64,000 nt of DNA, taken from assembly GCA_950097015.1 (NCBI GenBank), contig CATNEN010000005.1:3153501-3217500 (forward strand), given 5' to 3'. The position numbers and the translations under genes were made by a program. Shown piece by piece: positions 57,301 to 64,000 of this stretch (the first letter of the stretch is position 1; every line of letters starts with the position of its first letter). The notes under the pieces are model-generated. The model was not told the origin of the DNA. It ran no database searches and saw nothing but the letters and a program-made list of their open reading frames with translations. This DNA is from Macrostomum hystrix. Taxonomy: Eukaryota; Platyhelminthes; Macrostomidae.

Positions 57301-58705
57301 GAATCGAATCGTGTGGGGTAGAATCGGATATTATGGGGGTAGAATCGGATGTTATGGGGGTAGAATCAGATGTTGTGGTGGTAGAATCGGGTGGTGTGGG
57401 GTAGACTCGGATGGTGCGTGGTAGAATCGGATGGTGTGGGGTAGAATCGGATGTTATGGGGGGTAGAATCGGATGGTGTGGGGTAGAATCGGATGTTATG
57501 GGGGTAGAATCGGATGGTGTGGGGTAGAATCGGATGGTGTGGAGTAGAATTGGATGGTGTGGGGTAGATTTGGATGGTGTGGAGTAGAATCGGATGGTGT
57601 GGAGTAGAATTGGATGTTATGGGGGGTAGAATCGGATGATGTGGGGTAGAATCGGATGTTATGGGGGGTAGAATCGGATGGTGTGGAGTAGAATTGGATG
57701 GTGTGGGGTAGAATCGGATGGTGTGGAGTAGAATCGGATGGTGTGGGGTAGAATCGGATGGTGTGGGGTAGAATCGGATGGTGTGGGGTAGAATCAGATG
57801 GTGTGGGGTAGAATCAGATGTTATGGGGGTAGAATCAGATGTTATGGGGGTAGAATCGGATGGTGTGGGGTAGAATTGTAAAGTTTAGGAATAAAATATA
57901 GTTGAGTATGGGGAGAAGTAGCAGGCCTATTATAAAGTAAGGCTGGAAACAAAAAGCGAAAAAACATTAATATTAGATACATTCGCTCTTATCCCGATAT
58001 GTATAGAAAAACAGAAAGAGCAATCCCCGCAATGACACTGGCCAGGTGTACCGTGACCTAGTCGCCGAGCAGCAGGACGCCCTTGATGTGTCCGGTCGCA
58101 ATGTGGCCAACCTGCGCCGCCAATTAGACTCAGCGCTGAATCAGATTGCCCAGCTGGAGCAGCACCTGTTGCAGGTTGAAGCGAACCCCGACTCTCCCCT
58201 AGAAGAAGGCGCAGTCTCTGACGCGGAGGCTGCAACACCTGACTGGCTGTTGGCATTGTTGCGCAGGTTAAAAGCCGATGCTGCTAGTTTAGCTCTAGCT
58301 GAACAGCTGCTTGCCAGGGCTGCCAGCTCTAAGCAACCCGAAGCAGCAGCAGCAGCAGTTTCCCCTGAAGATCTTCGGCAAAGTCTGAGCAGTCGTCTAG
58401 CCGACTCTCTAGCCGAGACTGAACGACTTAGAGCCGATTACGCGGCCTCCCTGGAACGCGTTGCCGGCGTTGAAGCCGAACTAGTCGAAGGTCGACGCGA
58501 ACGCGATCGTCTGGCCGAACAGTGCAGAGAACTGCAGGCCGCGTCTAGGCGCGCACTGGAAGCCGAGCGTCAACAGTTGCAACGCCTGACCGATAGGAAT
58601 AGGCTGCTATCAGCTGCCGCTGTTCTGCCACTGCTGGTGCTGCTGCTGTCGCTAACTGTGTCTCTGTACGGCTGGCTCACTGCCGCAACTCCTTCAACAG
58701 GTTGA
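54266..58705 (+). CDS. SLMAP: Sarcolemma membrane-associated protein (FHA domain, coiled coil, tail anchor)
   Basis: Exons 54266..54558, 55017..55839, 56978..57286 and 58046..58705 join (TG+G, then phase 0) to 694 aa (828 in the human long form). A low-complexity N-terminus has an 11-residue Gln run. The FHA domain follows: [46 protein letters not shown] and [20 protein letters not shown]. Then comes [16 protein letters not shown], typical of SLMAP, and long coiled coils (LDKFRELL..., [20 protein letters not shown]). The C-terminus has one hydrophobic helix ([17 protein letters not shown]). SLMAP binds phospho-MST1/2 and recruits the STRIPAK phosphatase, opposing Hippo signalling, and anchors to ER/nuclear membranes. 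Exon 3 is the least certain: it is low-complexity but in frame. Confidence 0.92.
54645..54884 (-). mobile_element. SINE-A, minus strand, in SLMAP intron 1
   Basis: Read on the minus strand it has the B box GAGCTCGATTCC, GCGGCGAGGCCGCATTAATT, the GTGTACAC-type middle, GCCAATGGCA-like tail blocks and an ATTATTATT end. The A-box half of the head is absent. Confidence 0.88.
55850..56175 (+). mobile_element. SINE-A, head-truncated, at the start of SLMAP intron 2
   Basis: It begins GTTAACGCGTTTGCCTCTCG, B box GAGCTCGATTCC, and runs to GTGCCATTGCCCGCAGCCCT with a short TATTTTATA tail. Its left end is only about 10-20 bp after the exon 2 donor site, leaving the donor GTAAGC intact. Confidence 0.88.
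56195..56575. repeat. 20-bp minisatellite in SLMAP intron 2
   Basis: About 18 units of CTTCTAGATCCCCTTCTCAA, with variants GATTCCAT and GATCTGAT. The unit shares CTTCTAGAT-like sequence with the array after U2AF2, probably by chance. Confidence 0.9.
57287..57885. repeat. 21-bp G-rich minisatellite in SLMAP intron 3
   Basis: About 28 units of GGTAGAATCGGATGGTGTGG plus G, with GTTATGGGGG variants, starting almost at the exon 3 donor. The RNA-like strand is G-rich. Confidence 0.94.
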
Positions 58706-59015
58706 CCGACTGGCGACTGTTGCTAACGACTCATCGTCATTGTCCCTTGTTGGCCTATGTGGCCTCTCTTTATTATTATTTAGTTTTTTATATCCTTTTG
58801 ATCACCTGTGTAGCTGTCTGATGTTCATTCAATAGGTCATTGTAAGCTGTCCACCATTCCCTAGTCTACTCTCATCCCTCCACCTCCCTTTTACCCTCTC
58901 GTCTCCCCTCTCCCTTAAATCCCTAAATCCCTGACCTGACAAAGAATATTTAAATATTTATAATATCGATAATTTTACTTTAAACCTCTTCGCTTTTTCT
59001 TTACCTTGCCCGGAA
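58706..59015. other. 3' region of SLMAP
   Basis: Pyrimidine-rich then AT-rich DNA following the SLMAP stop. Presumed 3'UTR, with no separate feature. Confidence 0.5.
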
Positions 59016-59034
59016 TCGAAGGCGCCCTCCTTAT

Positions 59035-59290
59035 CTCCCTCTCCTGCCCTCTCCCTCATCTCCCTCATCTCCCTCTCCTACCCTCTCCCTCATCTCCCTC
59101 TCCTACCCTCTCCCTCATCTCCCTCTCCTACCCTCTCCCTCATCTCCCTCATCTCCCTCTCCTACCCTCTCCCTCATCTCCCTCTCCTACCCTCTCCCTC
59201 ATCTCCCTCATCTCCCTCTCCTACCCTCTCCCTCATCTCCCTCTCCTACCCTCTCCTCATCTCCCTCTCCTACCCTCCTTCATCTCCCTC
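59035..59290. repeat. Pyrimidine minisatellite (CTCCCTCTCCTACCCTCTCC)
   Basis: Tandem and nested CTCATCTCCCT and CTCCTACCCT units with mixed periods, about ten copies, in the presumed SLMAP 3' flank. Confidence 0.88.
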
Positions 59291-60668
59291 CGACCCTCTG
59301 TCTGTCCCACTATAGTCTGTCCCTCGAACATATGTAATGTACAAGCAGACAGTTCCCCATTCTATTAGTTCAAGGCTAGATGAGAAAATCAGCTATTTTT
59401 GGTGCTTTTTGAATTATTATTTGATTGCGTATTGTTACTTGTTACGTGTCATTTTGTAAGTGCTCAGCTAAGTAATAAATTCGCAGTGGCATTGTTCTTT
59501 TCTACGGTATGTACTTTTGTCTAACATAGTTACTAACGTAAGCTTGTAGTGTCGCTTCTTCTTGCTAAATTTCTGTGATCTGAAATATAGTTTCGCAATT
59601 GCTTCGCGTCTAATACAAATATTTATTAGCTTCAAGTCTAAATTTTAATTCCCACTGTTAAGTGTTAAGTTCTTCTTTATTGTTTAAGCTACTCAATCTT
59701 CGAGTTTGTATTTTTCAGTGAGTTCTCTAAAACTAAGAAGCTAGCTTTACTACTGCTAAACTGCTTCATAATACACTAGCATCAATATTATACGGATGTG
59801 TTTTATACTACTATATTTTCCATCGTAATAAGTAGTGTAGTTCGCTTCAGTGTAGTTCAACTGTGTGTTTTTCGGTCAATAAACATTTAGTTTTTATAAT
59901 CCAGTTCTTTTAACAGGCCCATCAGTTATATTATTTACTCCGAAATTGAAATCTCTGCTTACCAAACTTCTGTCAATGTCTATAATTATAACCAGTCAGC
60001 AGCCGCCCAGCAAAGCCCACTCAATTATTCTTTGTTCTCATGTTTTTACACGGGTTAATAACTAGCAGCAGAAATGACTTCAATACGCGTTGCATTCTAT
60101 TATTGTCTGTACAAGTTGCTGCTGTTTCTGTAATTTCAACATTTTTCTATACATATCGAGTAGAATATTTCGAATGAACTTCTCAAACAATAAAATGAGA
60201 GAAGTGAAATATAAAATGCTAATAAACTGTAAATATATAACACTGCACAATTTCTACTTCGAATGGGTAGTGTTCAATTCATTGCGTAATTCTGCCATGC
60301 TTAACTGCTTAGATTTAATTAATTAATTTAATATTAATGAGTGATGATGTGTACTAGCCCGCTGTAGAACTGATTTTATTTTTTTATCTGATTCTGGCGA
60401 ATTACGCAAAATAATTATACTGTACGCTTTTCTACTTCTGCTGTTTACTGGCTTAGACTCAAACATGCATATTTATAATTATAGACCTGATAATGATTTT
60501 TGCAAACCCGTCTCTGAGTTCTTGTTTCCCGCTTTGGCAGAGCGAAACGAAATATATTAACTAACGAAGTTCATTCAAAACACGTTTCAACTCAACCCAG
60601 CGAGGTCTTTTCTAACTCGCTTTTTTCATAGAACTTCCTAGTCAGGAAGCTTCCTGTTGCTCACTATT
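59291..60668. other. Intergenic DNA between SLMAP and the RING gene
   Basis: AT-rich. AATAAA hexamers near 59474 and 59877 are candidate ends of the SLMAP transcript. No gene is recognised. Confidence 0.5.
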
Positions 60669-60716
60669 TAGGGCTTCTGACTGAGTGGTCGCGAGCTCGA
60701 ATCTCGGCCCAATTTT
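60669..60716 (+). repeat. Small tRNA-like fragment
   Basis: GGCTTCTGACTGAGTGGTCG then CGAGCTCGAATCTCGGCCC resembles A- and B-box portions of a tRNA-derived SINE head. The spacing is too short for a tRNA. It lies 45 bp before the RING gene start. Confidence 0.35.
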
Positions 60717-60760
60717 GTCTGTCCGTTAGATGACCAAAACTTGCTCTCTAACCTTGCAGC

Positions 60761-62830
60761 ATGGACCGCAGCTTCGTGACCTGTCCAGCCTGCTCGCAGG
60801 TGTTCTCAGAGCCCCGCGAGCTGCCTTGCCGGGATTCGCTCTGCCTGGCCTGCTTCCGATCGCTGCCAGCCGATGCCAGCGGTGGCCGTCGCTGTCCCGT
60901 GTGCGGCGACTTGTGCCAGCTGAGTCCGGAGCAGCTGCGGCCGGATGCCAAGACCAGCCAGCTGGTTATGCTGTTCCGCATGGCTGGAGGAGCTTCAGCT
61001 GCAGCTGACACGGACCAGCGCTGCTCGCAGCTGAACTGCAGCGCACTGAGCGTCAGCGGCTGCGGTCCCGTGTCCAGAATGTCCGTGTGCGACGCCCACC
61101 TGCAGTCGGAGCTGCAACAGCTGAGCTCAAAGCTGGCTCGACTGGCCGAGTCGCACGGCCGATTGGAGCCGACTCGGAAGAGAATCGTGAGCGCCAAGTG
61201 GCGCCTGGAGCACGACCTGCGGGCGGTGGAGGAGTCGCTGGCGGAGATGCAGGAGATGCTGGACAATGCTCGCAGCAGCTTGGTTGGGGAGATGTCCACC
61301 TGTCAGGATCAGGTGACAACTTGCTTGCTGAACTTGGACAGAATCGACGATCAGGTTGCTAGGGCTTCGACTGTGTCTAAGGATCAGCAAATGAACGAAA
61401 TTTTAAGTGCAAAGTCTCTGATTAATTCGTTCGTTGGCACGGATCACTTGGCGATGAGTGACTACATTGGTCGGCGAGTTTTGTCTGCCCGGATTGTAAT
61501 CCAGGCTGAGCTGCTTCGCTTGCCGTTTCTTGATTCTGATAAAATTACTGAAAAGCGGCACAGCATTCTCAATCCTGTGTCTAAAACTGCAACTCCAATT
61601 TTCTTGGCTACTGAAAGGCAGGCAGACCATCCGAATGTTCATGGTGCATTTGCCTTTGCTGGCAAAGGCAAAAAACTTGGCAACCGTGCTGCTGCGACAA
61701 AGAATCCGCTTGGTGGATTTCACTATGGCCAAGCCGCTCCTGCGGCACAGAATCCGTATGTCGGAGTGCACTTTGGCCAAGCCGCTCCTGCGGCACAGAA
61801 TCCGTATGTCGGAGTGCACTTTGGCCAAGCCGCTCCTGCGGCACAGAATCCGTATGTCGGAGTGCACTTTGGCCAAGCCGCTCCTGCGGCACAGAATCCG
61901 TTTGGTGGATTGCCGCGACCTTTACTCCGTCTGGCAGTGTGCGGCAACACTGTCGGATTCTACAGTGATACCTCCGGCCAAGTGATGGCTGCCGTTGGAC
62001 GCTGGCCTTTGCCAGTCGAATGCCTGGTGGTTCTGCAGGCCAACCAGCCAGACTCTCTGCTGCTGATCGACTGCCAGAATCCTGCGTCTCGCTTTCGCTG
62101 CCAACTCACCGGCTGGGACGAGAAGCCCAGCGATCTCTGCTGGGTGCCCGACGATCTTCGCCTAGCCCTGGCGTCTGCCGCAGCCTCGGTGGCTCTGGCT
62201 GACCTGGACGGCAGTGTTGCTCACAGCGGCAGAGCTGATCAGCTGCGGAAACTCACCGGTCTGGCTGCCAATGCTGACAAGGTGTTTGTGGCTGGACTGG
62301 CTGCTGATGGCAGGCGATGTGTAGCCTGCTTCTCGGCTCAGTGCCTGCAGCTGCAGACTGTCATTGAGCTGCACAATGAGCCGTCAGCTGCTGTCGCTCA
62401 CGGATCAGCTGTGATGTACGGCATCTCATTGTGCGGCTCGGGCCTTCTGTTCTCAGACCCATCCGATGGCCGACTGCGTCATCACTGCCTAGCAACAGGC
62501 GTTAGCTCAGCATTCTGCTCTGATGAGTCGTTTGTGACATCTGCTGATGCGGCCCTCTGCGCGGACAGTCGGGGTCTTGTATTGGTTGCTAGCAATGCTG
62601 GCCAATCAATTCAGGTGTTCCTACCCGATGGCCGGTTGTTGCAGTCCTTCAGCTTGCAGTCGAGCGTGGAGCAGCCACGCTTAGGCCACAGTTTTTTGTT
62701 TCAAAATATGCGGAGCGATTCGATCAATCGGCTTGCTAGCATAGCCTGCAGTCGCGATCGAGTTTTTGTTCACTTTAGCAATGGAAATCCCAGTGACAAT
62801 CCGATTTTGTGCTGCGATATGTGTCTTTAG
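60761..62830 (+). CDS. RING-finger TRIM-like protein with coiled coil and beta-propeller-like C-terminus
   Basis: A single exon of 689 aa. The N-terminal RING has CPAC (residues 8-11), LPCRDSLCLACF and CPVCG. The position that is usually His in C3HC4 is Asp. A weak B-box-like cluster (CSQLNC, CGP, CDAHL) follows, then a coiled coil at about 110-215. At about 320-385 there are four near-perfect 16-residue repeats (QAAPAAQNPYVGVHFG). The last 300 residues contain repeating hydrophobic strands with DG/SDG turns (GFYSDTSGQVMA, LADLDGSVAHS, FSDPSDGRL, VFLPDGRLLQSF), like an NHL/WD-type propeller. It is likely an E3 ubiquitin ligase of the TRIM-NHL sort, but substrates are unknown. An acceptor-like CCTTGCAG ends one base before the ATG. 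Confidence 0.8.
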   Translation: MDRSFVTCPACSQVFSEPRELPCRDSLCLACFRSLPADASGGRRCPVCGDLCQLSPEQLRPDAKTSQLVMLFRMAGGASAAADTDQRCSQLNCSALSVSGCGPVSRMSVCDAHLQSELQQLSSKLARLAESHGRLEPTRKRIVSAKWRLEHDLRAVEESLAEMQEMLDNARSSLVGEMSTCQDQVTTCLLNLDRIDDQVARASTVSKDQQMNEILSAKSLINSFVGTDHLAMSDYIGRRVLSARIVIQAELLRLPFLDSDKITEKRHSILNPVSKTATPIFLATERQADHPNVHGAFAFAGKGKKLGNRAAATKNPLGGFHYGQAAPAAQNPYVGVHFGQAAPAAQNPYVGVHFGQAAPAAQNPYVGVHFGQAAPAAQNPFGGLPRPLLRLAVCGNTVGFYSDTSGQVMAAVGRWPLPVECLVVLQANQPDSLLLIDCQNPASRFRCQLTGWDEKPSDLCWVPDDLRLALASAAASVALADLDGSVAHSGRADQLRKLTGLAANADKVFVAGLAADGRRCVACFSAQCLQLQTVIELHNEPSAAVAHGSAVMYGISLCGSGLLFSDPSDGRLRHHCLATGVSSAFCSDESFVTSADAALCADSRGLVLVASNAGQSIQVFLPDGRLLQSFSLQSSVEQPRLGHSFLFQNMRSDSINRLASIACSRDRVFVHFSNGNPSDNPILCCDMCL
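61727..61905 (+). repeat. 48-bp coding repeats inside the RING gene
   Basis: Three to four copies of a 48-bp unit (starting CACTTTGGCCAAGCCGCTCC) with almost no synonymous differences. Only the outer copies vary (CTTGGTGGATTTCACTAT, TTTGGTGGATTG). The unit preserves frame and adds 16 residues per copy. Confidence 0.93.
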
Positions 62831-63369
62831 ATTTGAGACTGTTGTTAAATCTTTGGTGTAGCTTTGGGCCTGTTTGTCAAAGCCGTCGAAAAATTAGAAT
62901 CGGAATTTTTTATTGCGCTAAAGTCATTATTTTTGCCAGGTCATTCTCAAATAGCACTTTTGTGCGATCTTATAGATTTGTACACTTTTGATAAAAATAA
63001 ACTGTTTACTTTCAGAAGCTCTTGATTTAAAACTCTATCCACAAAAATCGACTCCTGTGATTCTTAAGATTTTCCACTGTCGTGAAATAATATGCATAGC
63101 TTTGGACGATTTTATCAAAGCATCCGAAACTAGTCTGATTACATCGTATTAAATCGTAATCAAGTTATTAATTTGTTTCCACTATATACTCGTATTTATA
63201 CCACTTTTGCGCTGTATTTCAGATTGTGAAAAATAAAAAGTAGAATAATTGTTTCAATAAAGAAGCTTTTGATTAAAAATCTACCGATTAAAGATGTGTG
63301 TTGCGTTTTATCCGTTTCTGCATTTGTAGTTATTTGATAGCTGTATCATGGAGAAGTGTATCTCCCAAA
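62831..63369. other. 3' flank of the RING gene
   Basis: AT-rich, with AATAAA hexamers near 62996, 63232 and 63256 as candidate polyadenylation signals. No gene is recognised. Confidence 0.5.
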
Positions 63370-63995
63370 ATATTTAACCAATTGCCATGAAAATCCTAAA
63401 CACGGGCTAAAATGTTCCACTCTTTTTTTATTTTTGACGAAACAACTTCCAGAATCACAAAGCAACGTCATCGTCGAGTTATTCAACGGTTCTCTACATC
63501 TCTTGGCCGAGTATCATTGTCATGGTGCGGTCTAGTGTTATTTTCTATATTGCTGCAGGTTATGTTCAGTTCTCACATATGTAGTTCGGTTAAGCAACGC
63601 CTAGCTGCTACTTCCATGACCAGTTTTTGCGTGGCAGAGGCACCAACAAACGGCCCTTCCCTATCGTCCAACTGTAAAAAGAGCACGCTATTTTTACTCT
63701 GTGTAAATACCATGGGGTGTTTCAAATACTCACTACCTCACGATAGATCCCGAACCGAATGATCGATTTTCAGGAAAGTCCACCATATAGATCAAAATTA
63801 GCCGCCCTTTACGATGAACTAACTTTCAAAGCCGTCGGAACGTCAGCATCGTCGAGACATTCATCGATTTTTTACACCCGGACTAGAATAGTAAAATATC
63901 TCGACCATGCCAATGTTTTGTGATTATGCAAGTTGTTTAATCGGATAGAGCAGAAAATTTTAACCCGTGTTTTACATTTTCATTTCGATTGGTTG
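63370..63995. mobile_element. Palindromic element with ~90-bp diverged inverted arms
   Basis: The left arm (63370-63465: AACCAATTGCCATGAAAATC, AAACACGGGCTAAAAT, AACAACTTCCAGAATCACAA) returns as its reverse complement at 63908-63995, about 75% identical. Next inwards, ATCGTCGAG-type motifs also mirror each other. A single arm lies at 19940-20040. No coding capacity is seen; the element may extend past the window end. Confidence 0.7.
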
Positions 63996-64000
63996 CACAT

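Noticed and set aside
60669-60716. tRNA gene before the RING gene
   Set aside because: The segment is too short and lacks a plausible cloverleaf; it is at most a SINE head fragment.

Overview
The window is animal nuclear DNA: genes are split by GT-AG introns and encode animal-type proteins (U2AF65, WDR13, SLMAP, BLOC-1 subunit 4, TMEM55, uS10, synoviolin). I infer a lophotrochozoan and most likely a free-living flatworm of the Macrostomum kind. The reasons are the extreme tandem-repeat content, GC-rich exons in AT-rich surroundings, short exons in minisatellite-filled introns, and several start codons lying within a few bases of a splice-acceptor-like site, as expected under spliced-leader trans-splicing. 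The species assignment is inference only.

Layout, left to right. SYVN1/HRD1 (minus strand, 3' part outside the window) has a 3.15 kb first intron holding a TA-flanked MITE and a hAT-like element. About 3.3 kb of intergenic DNA with further MITEs follows. U2AF2 (plus, 4 exons) and WDR13 (plus, 3 exons) come next, each with minisatellites in and after the gene. From 17.3 to 22 kb lie a P-superfamily-like DNA transposon with a THAP zinc finger, a 0.42 kb MITE, and a 1.57 kb array of 39-bp units. From 22 to 31.5 kb there are three near-identical copies of an orphan rhodopsin-like GPCR gene (the third lacks its 5' end), interleaved with SINEs, a decayed LINE reverse transcriptase and a divergent PPP-family phosphatase gene.

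Two large minisatellites precede a minus-strand TMEM55/PIP4P gene (4 exons). After some 3 kb of AT-rich DNA come BLOC1S4 (plus, 3 exons), a 46-bp array, the intronless RPS20 gene, a MATH-BTB protein gene (3 exons), a 2.3 kb 26-bp array, SLMAP (4 exons, FHA domain to tail anchor), and a single-exon RING/TRIM-like gene. The window ends in a palindromic repeat.

The neighbouring genes do not form a pathway. They are mostly housekeeping genes (ERAD, splicing, ribosome, lysosome-related organelles, phosphoinositide turnover, STRIPAK-linked signalling). Only the three GPCR copies are a functional cluster. The most interesting signals are direct sequence evidence of gene conversion among the GPCR copies, a polypyrimidine minisatellite inside the gene for the polypyrimidine-tract-binding factor U2AF65, and the THAP-bearing transposon with long terminal inverted repeats and target-site duplication. 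Splice sites are my own reading from reading frames and homology remembered at family level; no alignment or transcript was available.
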